Shown here piece by piece: positions 38,750 through 47,733 of a stretch of DNA of 64,000 nt. The stretch covers positions 62,001 to 126,000 of the forward strand of contig NZ_JOEE01000008.1 of the NCBI RefSeq assembly GCF_000720925.1, given 5' to 3'. How positions within the stretch are numbered: position 1 is the first letter of the stretch; each line of letters starts with the position of its first letter. The stretch comes from Phycicoccus jejuensis. GTDB lineage: Bacteria > Actinomycetota > Actinomycetes > Actinomycetales > Dermatophilaceae. A model generated the notes under the pieces. It saw nothing but the letters and a program-made list of their open reading frames with translations. It made no database searches and was not told where the DNA came from. A program made the position numbers and the translations under genes.

Positions 38750-39263
38750 GCCCGTGCCCGCCGACCGTGTCCTCACCGGTGACGGGCTGACCCTCGAGCC
38801 GCTGCGCGTGGAGCGCGCCGAGGAGATGGCGAGCGCCCTCGGCGACCCGGCCTTGCATTCGGTGATCGGGGGCCGTCCGGCGAGCGCCGACGAGCTGCGC
38901 GCCCGCTACGCCCGGCAGCTGCGCGGGCCCGCGGACCCGAGCGAGGAGTGGTGCACCTGGGTCGTGCGCGACGGCGGCGACGGCCCTCTCGTCGGCTACG
39001 TCCAGGCGACGCTGACCCGCGACGGAGCCCGCGCCGAGCTCGCGTGGGTCGTCGGGACCCCGTGGCAGGGCAGGGGCGTCGCGCGCCGGGCGGCCGCGCT
39101 CGTGCTGGCCGAGGCCCGGCGGCGGGGCGCCGAGGTGGTGCTCGCCCACGTGCGACCGGGCCACGCGCCGTCGGAGGCGGTGGCCCGGTCGCTCGGGATG
39201 CGGCCGACGGACGTCGTCGTCGACGGCGAGACCCGGTGGTCAATGGAGACCGGGCGCCCCTGA
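38733..39263 (+). CDS. GNAT-family N-acetyltransferase
   Basis: A 176-residue acetyl-CoA-dependent transferase. LTLEPLRVERAEEMASAL starts the fold and VVGTPWQGRGVARRAAALVL near residue 109 is the acetyl-CoA P-loop (GxGxA/G form). Substrate unknown. Overlaps the DinB gene by 17 nt from ATG 38733; a GTG at 38754 would remove the overlap and is also credible. Third gene of the hemE operon, convergent with DUF4349. Confidence 0.85.
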   Translation: MPGTPEPVPADRVLTGDGLTLEPLRVERAEEMASALGDPALHSVIGGRPASADELRARYARQLRGPADPSEEWCTWVVRDGGDGPLVGYVQATLTRDGARAELAWVVGTPWQGRGVARRAAALVLAEARRRGAEVVLAHVRPGHAPSEAVARSLGMRPTDVVVDGETRWSMETGRP

Positions 39264-39266
39264 GCC

Positions 39267-40226
39267 TCAGGCCGAGGGGGCGGCCGGCGGGGTCTGCGCC
39301 GTCGCGACTGTGACCGGCCGGCGGCGGCGCAGCCACGCGACGAGCGGGACGAGGACGAGCGCCGCGGCGACGCCGAAGGGCAGGACCGCGCCGAGGAGCG
39401 TCAGGACGAGCTGCACGGACCGGGTGAACGCCGTCCAGCCCGCCGCGAGCCCGGCGACGAACCCGGTCGGCTCCTCCGTGGGCGCCGCACCGGCCTTCGT
39501 CGCGAGCCGGACGGTGACGGGGGAGAGGCTCACCTGGTCGTCGAGGGCGGCGAGCTGCTGCTCCATCGACTCCAGGTCCGCCTGCCGCCGGGACAGCTCG
39601 GCCTCGAGGCTCACGACGTCGGCCAGCTTGTCCGCGCGGCCCATGAGCAGGCGGACCCGCTCGACGCTGGCCTTCATCGTCTCGACGCGGGCGGCGGTGT
39701 CGACGTACTGACCGGTGACGTCGTCGGTGCTCGTCTGCCGCGACAGGACCTTGCCGGCCTTCCCGACCTCGTCGAGCGTCGCGTCGAGCTTCGCCGTGGG
39801 CACCGAAAGGGTGATGGTGCCCCAGCTGCCCTGCGCGGCAGGGTCGCTCGAGACCTCCTCCGCGACGACGAGCCCGCCCTGGCGCGTGGCGACGGCCCGC
39901 AGGGTCGAGGCGGCCCGCGCGACGTCGCCCACCTCGAGCGAGACGTCGGCGCGCCGCGCCAGCTTGCGCTCGGCCACGGCCGGGACGACCGCCGCCGAGG
40001 CGCCGCCCCCGGCGGCCTTGCTGCCCGTGCCCTGCTGGTCCACGGCGGTCGCCGCCTGGTCGCGCGCCTCGACGCTCGCGGCCGGTGCATCGGCCGCACC
40101 GCCGGCGGCGGACGACGAGGCGCCGGAGTCGGACGCGCTGCACGCGGCGAGGGCACTGACGCACAGGACGCCGGCGGCCAGGGCGGCGGCGAGGCGTCGG
40201 GACGGGGGGAGGGAGGTGGTGGGCAC
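39267..40226 (-). CDS. DUF4349 domain-containing lipoprotein
   Basis: A 319-residue envelope protein. The signal peptide ends in the lipobox SALAAC. A Ser/Ala-rich linker leads into the DUF4349 domain, with LARRADVSLEVGDV and a long coiled-coil (LSRRQADLESMEQQLAALDDQ). A membrane helix (LLGAVLPFGVAAALVLVPLV) near residue 285 and a basic cytoplasmic tail end the chain, so the protein is tethered at both ends. GTG at 40226 with GAAGGAG upstream. Role unknown; it is divergent from hemG. Confidence 0.85.
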   Translation of the reverse strand: MPTTSLPPSRRLAAALAAGVLCVSALAACSASDSGASSSAAGGAADAPAASVEARDQAATAVDQQGTGSKAAGGGASAAVVPAVAERKLARRADVSLEVGDVARAASTLRAVATRQGGLVVAEEVSSDPAAQGSWGTITLSVPTAKLDATLDEVGKAGKVLSRQTSTDDVTGQYVDTAARVETMKASVERVRLLMGRADKLADVVSLEAELSRRQADLESMEQQLAALDDQVSLSPVTVRLATKAGAAPTEEPTGFVAGLAAGWTAFTRSVQLVLTLLGAVLPFGVAAALVLVPLVAWLRRRRPVTVATAQTPPAAPSA

Positions 40227-40400
40227 GGTGACTCCTTCGTCGGTGGCTCGGTCTCCGCTGGGGCGCCGCACCGTCCGTCGGAGTTCCCCGTCGGCGGTCT
40301 CGATGTGGTCACGGGTCGGCATCGGCCGGGTCTCGCCGGACCCCGGTCCGGCGCGCCACCCGCCCGGGAACTCCCGGATGCCCCGTGAGAACCTGAGGAC

Positions 40401-41873
40401 ATGCCCGACGCGCCCCCGACCCGGCCCCACGTCGCCGTCGTCGGAGGCGGCATCGCCGGGCTCACCGCGGCCCTCGAGGTGCTCGACGCGCTGCCGGACG
40501 CCGATGTCACCGTCCTCGAGGCCGGGGACCGCTTCGGCGGCAAGCTGCGCACCGACGCCGTCGCGGGACTCCTCGTCGACGTCGGCGCCGAGTCGCTGCT
40601 CGCCGTCCGGCCCGAGGCCGTCGGGCTGGCCCGGCGGGTCGGCCTCGGGGACGACGACCTCGTCACGCCGGCGACGACCTCCGCCACGCTCTGGTCCCGC
40701 GGCGTGCTGCGGCCGCTGCCGCAGGGCACGCTCATGGGCGTCCCGACCGACCCGGAGTCGGCACGCGGCGTGCTCTCGGACGACGAGGTCGCGCGCGCGG
40801 CCGACCCGCAGCCGTGGCCGGGCGGCGCCGTCCACGACGACGTGTCGGTCGGCGAGTACGTGTCGCACGTGATGGGTCGCGCCGTCGTCGACCGGCTCGT
40901 CGAGCCCTTGCTCGGCGGGGTCTACGCCGGCCACGCGGACCGGCTCTCGCTCCGGGCGACGATGCCGGCGCTCTGGCAGCGTGCGGCGGCCGGTGAGGCC
41001 CCGACCGCTGCACCGCCCGTCCGGCCGCCCGGCCCCGACGCCCCCGCCGCCGCGCCGCGCCAGCCGTTCGCGGGCATCCGCGGCGGCATCGGCCGGCTGC
41101 CCGTCGAGGTCGCCGACGCCCTGCGGGCGCGCGGAGCCCTGCTGCGCACCGGCGCCGTCGTCCGCGGCCTCGAGCGCGCCGGCTCGCGCTGGCGACTCGT
41201 CGTCGGCTCCGCGGCCGACCCCGTCGCGGTCGAGGCCGACGCCGTCGTCCTCGCCCTGCCGCCCGCCCCCACCGCACGCCTGCTGGCCGACCTGGCGCCG
41301 GCCGCGTCCCGGCTGCTCGGCGAGGTCGAGACGGCGTCGATGGCCGTCGTCACCCTCGCGGTGCGCCGGGAGGGGCTGCCCGAGCTGCCCGGGTCGGGCT
41401 TCCTCGTGCCGCCGGTCGACGGGCGGAGCATCAAGGCGAGCACCTTCAGCGCCAACAAGTGGGCGTGGGTCGGCGCGCTGTCGCCCGACGTCGTGCACCT
41501 GCGTGCCTCGCTCGGCCGGGCCGGGGAGGAGGCCGTCCTCCAGCGGGACGACGCGGACCTCGTGACCCTCGCGGTGGCCGAGGTCGGCGAGGCGCTCGGC
41601 GCCCCGCTGACGCCGGTCGTCGACCACCACGTCCAGCGCTGGGGCGGCGCGCTGCCGCAGTACGCGGTCGGCCACGTCGAGCGCGTCGCGGGCGTGCGCG
41701 CCGACGTCGCGGGCCTCGCCGGCGTGGAGGTCGCCGGCGCCACCTACGACGGCGTCGGCGTGCCGGCCGTCATCGCCTCCGCCACGACCGCCGCCCGCGC
41801 CGTCGTCGAGCACCTGACCTCCGCCGCGGCAGGCGCGGCGAGCACCGCAGCACCCCGAGGAGAGTCGCGATGA
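40401..41873 (+). CDS. hemG: Coproporphyrinogen III / protoporphyrinogen oxidase
   Basis: FAD-dependent six-electron oxidase (also called HemY or CgoX), 490 residues. The dinucleotide motif is [16 protein letters not shown] at residue 11, with [11 protein letters not shown] following; [16 protein letters not shown] is the family mid-motif and a second nucleotide contact lies near the C-terminus. Because hemQ is the next gene, the true substrate is probably coproporphyrinogen III. The ATG is 6 nt after GAACCT, a weak -10-like box. Its stop overlaps hemQ's start. Confidence 0.94.
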   Translation: MPDAPPTRPHVAVVGGGIAGLTAALEVLDALPDADVTVLEAGDRFGGKLRTDAVAGLLVDVGAESLLAVRPEAVGLARRVGLGDDDLVTPATTSATLWSRGVLRPLPQGTLMGVPTDPESARGVLSDDEVARAADPQPWPGGAVHDDVSVGEYVSHVMGRAVVDRLVEPLLGGVYAGHADRLSLRATMPALWQRAAAGEAPTAAPPVRPPGPDAPAAAPRQPFAGIRGGIGRLPVEVADALRARGALLRTGAVVRGLERAGSRWRLVVGSAADPVAVEADAVVLALPPAPTARLLADLAPAASRLLGEVETASMAVVTLAVRREGLPELPGSGFLVPPVDGRSIKASTFSANKWAWVGALSPDVVHLRASLGRAGEEAVLQRDDADLVTLAVAEVGEALGAPLTPVVDHHVQRWGGALPQYAVGHVERVAGVRADVAGLAGVEVAGATYDGVGVPAVIASATTAARAVVEHLTSAAAGAASTAAPRGESR

Positions 41874-42595
41874 GCACCCCCAGCCGCCCCGCCCCGAGCA
41901 AGCCCGGCGCGAGCCGCATCCGCGAGATCAACGACACCATCCGCTACGCCATGTGGTCGGTGTTCGCCCTCGCCGAGCCGCTCGGGGACGCCGACCGCTC
42001 CGCCCTCGCCGACGAGGTCGAGCAGCTCTTCGCGTCCTTCGGCGCCGAGGACGTCGTGGTCCGCGGCGTCTACGACGTCGCCGGCCTGCGCGCCGACGCC
42101 GACCTCATGGTCTGGTGGCACGCTCCGACCATCGAGGCGCTCCAGCAGGCCTACCACGCGCTCCTGCGCACCGAGCTCGGGCAGCACCTCGACCCGGTGT
42201 GGTCGGTCGCGGCCCTCCACCGCCCGGCCGAGTTCAACAAGAGCCACATCCCGGCGTTCATGGCCGACGAGGAGGCGCGGAAGTACGTCTGCGTCTACCC
42301 GTTCGTGCGCTCGTACGAGTGGTACGTCATGGACGACAAGGAACGCCGCGACATGCTCGTCGAGCACGGGCAGATGGCGCGCGAGTACCCGGACGTGCGA
42401 GCCAACACCATCGCGGCGTTCGCCCTCGGCGACTACGAGTGGGTGCTGGCCTTCGAGGCCGACGAGCTGCACCGCATCGTCGACCTCATGCGCGAGCTGC
42501 GCGCGTCCAAGGCGCGGCTGCACGTCCGCGAGGAGATCCCCTTCTACACCGGCCCCCTCGTCGAGGTGCGCGACCTCGTCGCCCGCCTGCGCTGA
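41870..42595 (+). CDS. hemQ: Hydrogen-peroxide-dependent heme synthase (coproheme decarboxylase)
   Basis: Final step of the coproporphyrin-dependent pathway (ChdC), removing two propionates of coproheme. The 241-residue chlorite-dismutase-like fold shows [14 protein letters not shown] with the likely radical Tyr149, and the proximal heme ligand His166 in [13 protein letters not shown] overlaps the hemG stop by four bases and has GAGGAGAG upstream. Presence of hemQ with hemG means this organism makes heme through coproheme rather than protoporphyrin, as in other actinobacteria. Confidence 0.95.
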   Translation: MSTPSRPAPSKPGASRIREINDTIRYAMWSVFALAEPLGDADRSALADEVEQLFASFGAEDVVVRGVYDVAGLRADADLMVWWHAPTIEALQQAYHALLRTELGQHLDPVWSVAALHRPAEFNKSHIPAFMADEEARKYVCVYPFVRSYEWYVMDDKERRDMLVEHGQMAREYPDVRANTIAAFALGDYEWVLAFEADELHRIVDLMRELRASKARLHVREEIPFYTGPLVEVRDLVARLR

Positions 42596-42632
42596 CCCTC
42601 CGCCGCCCCGCCCGACTCACCCCATCCGCACC

Positions 42633-42705
42633 ACGCGTATCGGGTGACCCGATACGGCCGCGCTGTACCCGGGAACCGTTGTCGGGTGAGGCGCGGCCTT
42701 GTCCG
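42633..42705 (+). repeat. 73-bp inverted repeat, left copy
   Basis: Begins ACGCGTATCGGGTGACCCG and matches the reverse complement of 43741-43813 without gaps at about 61 of 73 positions by eye. It holds a perfect palindrome at 42636-42656 (CGTATCGGGT, one central base, complement) and a weaker second dyad (ACCCG...CGGGT, from 42667). The left end of an inverted-repeat-bounded unit of 1181 bp. Confidence 0.88.
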
Positions 42706-42807
42706 CCTCAGGGGGCGTCGTCCACAGGGCGCGTCACCGAGCGCGGTCGTCCACAGATCGGGTCGACCCCGATGACGTGACCCGTCGCGCCGCCCGACGC
42801 TGGCCAG

Positions 42808-43725
42808 ATGGATGACGCACTCCGAGCGCTGGCCGACGCCCAGGGCGGTGTCTTCACGACGATGCAGGCCCGGCGCATCGGGGTCGGGGACCGTGGCTTG
42901 GCGCGGCTGCGGCGTGATGAGGAGGTGCACGCCGTCGCGCGCTCCGTCTCCAGCACCACGCCGTGGCGGGACGGTCGCGTCGATGCCCGCCTCCTCGTGC
43001 GGACACGCGGGGCGCTGGCCCTGTACCCGGACTCGTACGCGGTCGGTGCCTCCGCTCTCGTGCTGGCCGGCGTGCCGGTCCACCGGGTCGGCTCCGACCG
43101 GGCCGACGTCGCGCGACCCGTCCATCGCGAGGTGCTGACGGACCTGTGCCGGATCCGTCCGCCGCACCCGTCGCTGCGGTCCTCGACGAGCCCGTCGACG
43201 GCACCGGGGCTGGCCGAGGCCATCGTGCAGACCGCTCTCGACCACGGCCACGTCGCCGCCGTCGTGGCGGCCGACCACGCCCTGCACCACGGATTGGTCA
43301 CCCGCGCCGAGATCGAGGCGGTCGCCGACCTCGTCGAGGGATGGCCCGAGTCGGCCCGGGTGCGCACGACGGTCGCCCTCATGGACGGACGCTCCGAGTC
43401 GGTCGGCGAGACGCTGGCGCGCCTGTTCGTCGTGGGCCTGGGTTGGCGCGTCACGCCGCAGCTACCCCTGCGGGACGCCGCCGGGGTCTTCGGCTACGGG
43501 GACCTCGGGGTCGACGGCACGAACCTCGTGCTGGAGTTCGACGGGCGGGTCAAGTACGCGAGCGACGCGGACGCGCTCTGGAAGGAGAAGCGCCGCGAGG
43601 ACCGCGGGCGCCGGGCCGGCTACCTCTTCGAGCGCATCATCTGGTCCGAGCTCGATGCGCCGGCGGTCCTGGGACCGCGGCTGACGGCGGCGCGCGCCAG
43701 GGCCGAGCGCCGGCCGGACGCCTGA
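42808..43725 (+). CDS. AbiEi-antitoxin-like wHTH protein with DUF559/Vsr-like nuclease domain
   Basis: A 305-residue protein. The N-terminus (LADAQGGVFTTMQARRIGVG) is the winged-helix domain of type IV AbiEi-like antitoxins; the middle resembles the AbiEi C-terminal region; the C-terminus (YGDLGVDGTNLVLEFDG, then LWKEKRREDRGRRAGY) looks like a DUF559/Vsr-like PD-(D/E)XK fold. The acidic residues and Lys needed for cleavage seem present. No AbiEii toxin gene is adjacent. The gene is enclosed by 73-bp inverted repeats. ATG at 42808; no clear ribosome site. Assignment rests on remembered family features. Confidence 0.75.
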   Translation: MDDALRALADAQGGVFTTMQARRIGVGDRGLARLRRDEEVHAVARSVSSTTPWRDGRVDARLLVRTRGALALYPDSYAVGASALVLAGVPVHRVGSDRADVARPVHREVLTDLCRIRPPHPSLRSSTSPSTAPGLAEAIVQTALDHGHVAAVVAADHALHHGLVTRAEIEAVADLVEGWPESARVRTTVALMDGRSESVGETLARLFVVGLGWRVTPQLPLRDAAGVFGYGDLGVDGTNLVLEFDGRVKYASDADALWKEKRREDRGRRAGYLFERIIWSELDAPAVLGPRLTAARARAERRPDA

Positions 43726-43740
43726 CGCGGCCGGCCATCC

Positions 43741-43813
43741 CGGACAACGGTGCGCCTCACCCGAGAACGGAACTCGGGTGAGGCGCGGTCGTATCGGGTG
43801 ACCCGATACGCGT
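43741..43813 (-). repeat. 73-bp inverted repeat, right copy
   Basis: Mirror of the left copy. Here both hairpins are perfect: 43790-43810 repeats the same palindrome as 42636-42656, and CCTCACCCGA at 43756-43765 pairs with TCGGGTGAGG at 43775-43784. Starts 15 nt after the stop of the enclosed gene. I see no clear target-site duplication outside the two copies. Confidence 0.88.
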
Positions 43814-43851
43814 GTGACGAGCGGGGTGGGGGGCGGCGCGGTGCGGGCGGG

Positions 43852-44283
43852 TCAGGCGTCGGTGGCCGGGCGCAGCGTCATGCTGATCGAGTTGATGCAG
43901 TAGCGCTGGTCGGTCGGGGTGTCGAACCCCTCGCCCTCGAAGACGTGCCCGAGGTGGCTGCCGCACGCGGCGCAGCGGACCTCGACGCGCTTCATGCCCA
44001 TCGAGCGGTCCTCGAGCAGCTCGACGGCGTCGCCGGCCAGCGGGCTCCAGAACGACGGCCAGCCGCAGTGCGACTCGAACTTCGTGTCCGACTCGAACAG
44101 CTCGGCGCCGCACGCCCGGCAGGCGTACACGCCGGTGGTCTTGCTGTCGGTGTACTCCCCGACCCACGGGCGCTCGGTCCCGGCCTCGCGGAGCACCTGG
44201 TACTCGGCGGGCGAGAGCTGCTCGCGCCACTCGGCGTCGGTCTTGCGGACGGTGTACTCGTGACCGGTGGGCTTCATCGTCAT
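43852..44283 (-). CDS. msrB: Peptide-methionine (R)-S-oxide reductase
   Basis: Repairs oxidised methionine (R form). The 143-residue product has zinc cysteines 55, 58, 104 and 107, the substrate motif HCGWPSFW, and the catalytic Cys129 in RYCINS. Two in-frame ATGs (44283 and 44277) are equally possible. Divergent from ligD with 81 nt between. Monocistronic. Confidence 0.95.
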   Translation of the reverse strand: MTMKPTGHEYTVRKTDAEWREQLSPAEYQVLREAGTERPWVGEYTDSKTTGVYACRACGAELFESDTKFESHCGWPSFWSPLAGDAVELLEDRSMGMKRVEVRCAACGSHLGHVFEGEGFDTPTDQRYCINSISMTLRPATDA

Positions 44284-44351
44284 GTCCGTCCCAACACCAC
44301 GCGCGCCCCGATGGTTCCCGCCGCGTCCACCCGCCCGTCGGCACCCGTCGT

Positions 44352-44357
44352 TAGGCT
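44352..44357 (+). promoter_or_regulatory. -10 box for ligD
   Basis: TAGGCT lies 7 nt before the ATG at 44365, with no Shine-Dalgarno sequence between. Fits a leaderless transcript. No -35 match is obvious. Confidence 0.5.
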
Positions 44358-44364
44358 CCGGGAC

Positions 44365-46533
44365 ATGGCCGATGCACAGATCGTCGAGGTCGAGGGGCCG
44401 CACGGCGTCCGGCAGGTCCGCCTGAGCAGCCCCGACCGGCTCATGTGGCCCGACGCGGGGATCACCAAGGGGGACCTCGCGGGGTACGTCCGGGCGGTCG
44501 GCGACTGCCTCGTGCGCCACATCGGCGACCGGCCGGTCACCCTCCAGCGCTTCCCCGAGGGCATCGAGGGCGAGGAGTTCTACCAGAAGAACCCCCCGAA
44601 GGGGATGCCCGACTGGGTCGGCACGGTCGGCTGCCGCTACCCGAGCGGCCGGCGCCACCCGCAGATCGTCGTCGACGAGGTCGCGACCGCGGTCTGGGCC
44701 GTGCAGATGAACACGGTCACCTTCCACCCGTGGCCGGTGCGCACCGCCGACACCGACCGTCCGGACGAGCTGCGCATCGACCTCGACCCGCAGCCCGGGC
44801 GCACGTTCTCCGACGCCGTCGAGGCCGCGGTCGCCCTGCGCGAGCTGATGGGCGAGCTCGGGCTCACGGCCTGGGCCAAGACGAGCGGCAACCGCGGCGT
44901 GCACGTCTACGCGCGCGTGGCGCCGACGCACGAGTTCCTCGACGTGCGCCACGGCGTCATCGCCATCGCCCGCGAGCTCGAGCGCCGCCTGCCCGACCTC
45001 GTCACCGCGTCGTGGTGGAAGGAGGAGCGCGGCGAGCGCGTCTTCGTCGACTTCAACCAGGCCTGCCGCGACCGCACCATCGCGTCGGCGTACAGCCCGC
45101 GCCCGCTGCCCGGTGCGCCGGTCTCGATGCCGGTCACCTGGGACGAGCTGCTCACCGTCTCGCCCGGCGACTTCACCGTGCTGACCGTCCCCGACGTCCT
45201 CGAGGACCGCGGCGACGCCTGGGAGGGCATCGACGGCACCGTCGGTGACGTCACCACGGCGATCGCCCTGTGGGACAGGGATGTCGAGGAGCGCGGCCTC
45301 GGAGAGCTCAACTTCCCACCCGACTACCCGAAGATGCCGGGCGAGCCGCCGCGCGTGCAGCCGAGCAAGCGCCGCCAGGACAAGGCCGACGCCGAGTACA
45401 TGGCGCCCAAGGCCGAGCGCGACGCGGCGCTGCGCGAGGAGTGGGGGATGCCCGTCGTGCCCCCGGTCGCGCCGATGCTCGCCAAGCCGGTCAAGGGCCT
45501 CGACGCGAAGGTGCTGCGCGACACCGAGGTCGTCTACGAGCCGAAGTGGGACGGGTTCCGCTCCATCGTCTTCCGCTCCGGCGACCGCGTCGAGATCGGC
45601 AGCCGCAACGAGAAGCCGATGACGCGCTACTTCCCCGAGGTCGTCGAGGCGGCGCTGGCCAACCTGCCCGAGCGCTGCGTCGTCGACGGCGAGATCATCG
45701 TCGTCCGGCCGGGGGAGGACCGGCTCGACTTCGAGCTGCTCAGCCAGCGCATCCACCCGGCGGCCAGCCGGGTCACGAAGCTGTCCGTCGAGACGCCGGC
45801 CCGGTTCGTGGCGTTCGACCTGCTGGCCCTCGGCGACGACGACCTGACCGGCCGGCCCTTCGCCGAGCGCCGCGCTCTGCTCGAGGAGGCCCTCGCCGAC
45901 GCGCAGGCCCCCGTCCACCTCACCCCCGCGACGCGCGACCCCGGGATCGCCGCCGGGTGGTTCACCGAGTTCGAGGGGGCGGGCCTCGACGGGCTCGTCG
46001 CCAAGCCGGCCGACGGGGCGTACGAGCCGGACAAGCGGACGATGCTCAAGATCAAGCACGAGCGCACGGCCGACTGCGTCGTCGCCGGCTACCGCACCCA
46101 CAAGTCCGGCGACGACGTCATCGGCAGCCTGCTCCTCGGCATCCACGACGCCGACGGCACGCTCGTGTCCGTGGGGGTCATCGGCGCGTTCCCGATGGCC
46201 CGCCGCAAGGAGCTGTTCGAGGAGCTCCAGCCGCTCGTCACGGGCTTCGACGACCACCCGTGGGCCTGGGCGAAGCAGGAGGAGGGCAACCGGACCCCGC
46301 AGAACGCGGCCGGCAGCCGGTGGGCCGCCGGGAAGGACCTCTCCTTCACGCCGCTGCGGCCCGAGCGCGTCGTGGAGGTGCGCTACGACCACATGGAGGG
46401 TGTGCGCTTCCGGCACACCGCCCAGTTCGTGCGCTGGCGCCCCGACAAGGACCCGGCGGACTGCACCTACGAGCAGCTCGACGAGCCGGTCTCGTACGAC
46501 CTCTCGGCCGTCCTGGCCGGGGAGCCCACGTGA
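44365..46533 (+). CDS. ligD: NHEJ DNA ligase D-type protein: primase/polymerase plus ATP-dependent ligase
   Basis: A 722-residue fusion. Residues about 15-300 form the archaeo-eukaryotic-primase-like polymerase domain (LRIDLDPQPG with the metal-binding acidic pair, WAKTSGNRGVHVY). Residues about 370-720 are the ATP-dependent ligase, with the adenylated Lys394 in EPKWDG, then the OB fold. The 3'-phosphoesterase domain of M. tuberculosis LigD is absent. Used to fill and seal double-strand breaks together with Ku, which is not encoded in the window. The hydrolase downstream overlaps the stop by four bases. Confidence 0.92.
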   Translation: MADAQIVEVEGPHGVRQVRLSSPDRLMWPDAGITKGDLAGYVRAVGDCLVRHIGDRPVTLQRFPEGIEGEEFYQKNPPKGMPDWVGTVGCRYPSGRRHPQIVVDEVATAVWAVQMNTVTFHPWPVRTADTDRPDELRIDLDPQPGRTFSDAVEAAVALRELMGELGLTAWAKTSGNRGVHVYARVAPTHEFLDVRHGVIAIARELERRLPDLVTASWWKEERGERVFVDFNQACRDRTIASAYSPRPLPGAPVSMPVTWDELLTVSPGDFTVLTVPDVLEDRGDAWEGIDGTVGDVTTAIALWDRDVEERGLGELNFPPDYPKMPGEPPRVQPSKRRQDKADAEYMAPKAERDAALREEWGMPVVPPVAPMLAKPVKGLDAKVLRDTEVVYEPKWDGFRSIVFRSGDRVEIGSRNEKPMTRYFPEVVEAALANLPERCVVDGEIIVVRPGEDRLDFELLSQRIHPAASRVTKLSVETPARFVAFDLLALGDDDLTGRPFAERRALLEEALADAQAPVHLTPATRDPGIAAGWFTEFEGAGLDGLVAKPADGAYEPDKRTMLKIKHERTADCVVAGYRTHKSGDDVIGSLLLGIHDADGTLVSVGVIGAFPMARRKELFEELQPLVTGFDDHPWAWAKQEEGNRTPQNAAGSRWAAGKDLSFTPLRPERVVEVRYDHMEGVRFRHTAQFVRWRPDKDPADCTYEQLDEPVSYDLSAVLAGEPT

Positions 46534-47714
46534 CCGAGCAAGCACCGGCCCGAGCCGGCCGTGCCCGTCGCCTCGCCCTCGCCGGCGCTGCCGTCGGGGG
46601 GACGGCCGCCCTCGCGTCCGGTGGGGGCTCCGTCGCCGCCGCGGCCTACTTCGCCCGCAGGGTCGTCACCCCCGAGCGGGCCCGACCCGATGACGTCGTC
46701 GTCCACTCCGCCGACGCCACGAGCGTCGTCCTCGGCACGACCGCCGAGACGGTCGTCCCCGGTCGCTACGGGCTGTGGCTCGAGGGCGGCCTCGGGCACG
46801 CGCGCTACGGAGAGGTCCTCGAGCTCGACGCGACGGCCGGCCGCGTCCGCCGCGAGCTGCTCGGGGTCGACCGCGGCGTGCTCGCGCCCGGCACGGCACG
46901 CTTCAACCCCTACTTCCACGGCAGCGCCCCCGACGACAGCCTCGACCTGCCGACAGAGCACGTCACCTACGACGGCGAGCTCGGCCCGATGCCCGCGTGG
47001 GTCGTCACGCCGGGCGGTGTGCCGACCACGCGCTGGGCGGTGCTCGTGCACGGCCGCGGTGCCCGGCGCGAGGAGACGGTCCGGGCGCTCGCGCCCCTGC
47101 TCGCCGAGGGATGGACCTGTCTCGTGCCGACCTACCGCAACGACGAGGGCGTCCCCGCCGGCCCCGACGGCCGGTACGCCCTCGGCCTGTCGGAGTGGCG
47201 CGACATCGACGCCGCGATGGGTTACGCCCTGGGCCGCGGCGCCGAGGAGCTGCTGCTGGCCGGCTGGTCGATGGGGGGAGCCATCGTGCTCCAGGCCCTC
47301 GACCGGTCGGTGCACGCCGACGCGGTCGGCCGGGTCGTCCTCGACGGGCCGGTCGTCGACTGGGGCGACGTCCTCGCGCACCACGCGCACGAGCACCACA
47401 TCCCGCCGCCGGTCGGCTCGCTCGCGCGCCTCCTGATGCGCCACCGGCTCGGGCACCGGCTGGTGGGGGTGCACGAGGGCGTCGACCTCGCCCTCACCGA
47501 CTGGGTGCGGCGCGCCGACGAGCTGCGCCACCGCGTGCTGCTCATCCACTCCGCCGACGACGAGTTCGTCCCCTTCGGTCCGTCGCTGGCGCTCGCCCAG
47601 GCGCGCCCGGACCTCGTGCAGTTCCACGAGTGGCGGCTGGCGCGGCACTGCAAGGAGTGGAACACAGACCCCGAGCGGTGGGAGTCGCTCGTCCGCGAGT
47701 TCGCCTCGGGCTGA
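46530..47714 (+). CDS. Alpha/beta hydrolase, membrane-anchored
   Basis: A 394-residue protein. A basic start and hydrophobic segment (LALAGAAVGGTAALASGGG) suggest an N-terminal membrane anchor. The hydrolase domain begins about residue 150: AVLVHGRGARREETVRAL (oxyanion), AGWSMGGAIVLQAL (nucleophile Ser), HSADDEFVPF (acid) and LARHCKEW (His). Function unknown; related to DLH/peptidase-like hydrolases. GTG start overlapping the ligD stop, so co-expressed with ligD although no functional link is known. Confidence 0.85.
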   Translation: MTEQAPARAGRARRLALAGAAVGGTAALASGGGSVAAAAYFARRVVTPERARPDDVVVHSADATSVVLGTTAETVVPGRYGLWLEGGLGHARYGEVLELDATAGRVRRELLGVDRGVLAPGTARFNPYFHGSAPDDSLDLPTEHVTYDGELGPMPAWVVTPGGVPTTRWAVLVHGRGARREETVRALAPLLAEGWTCLVPTYRNDEGVPAGPDGRYALGLSEWRDIDAAMGYALGRGAEELLLAGWSMGGAIVLQALDRSVHADAVGRVVLDGPVVDWGDVLAHHAHEHHIPPPVGSLARLLMRHRLGHRLVGVHEGVDLALTDWVRRADELRHRVLLIHSADDEFVPFGPSLALAQARPDLVQFHEWRLARHCKEWNTDPERWESLVREFASG

Positions 47715-47733
47715 ACCCAGTTGGTGGCGCCGG

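Noticed and set aside
42808..43725. Complete AbiE toxin-antitoxin pair
   Set aside because: Only the AbiEi-like part is present; no AbiEii nucleotidyltransferase gene lies on either side.
42596..43850. Target-site duplication around the inverted-repeat cassette
   Set aside because: Flanks ending CGCACC and beginning GTGACG share no convincing direct repeat.
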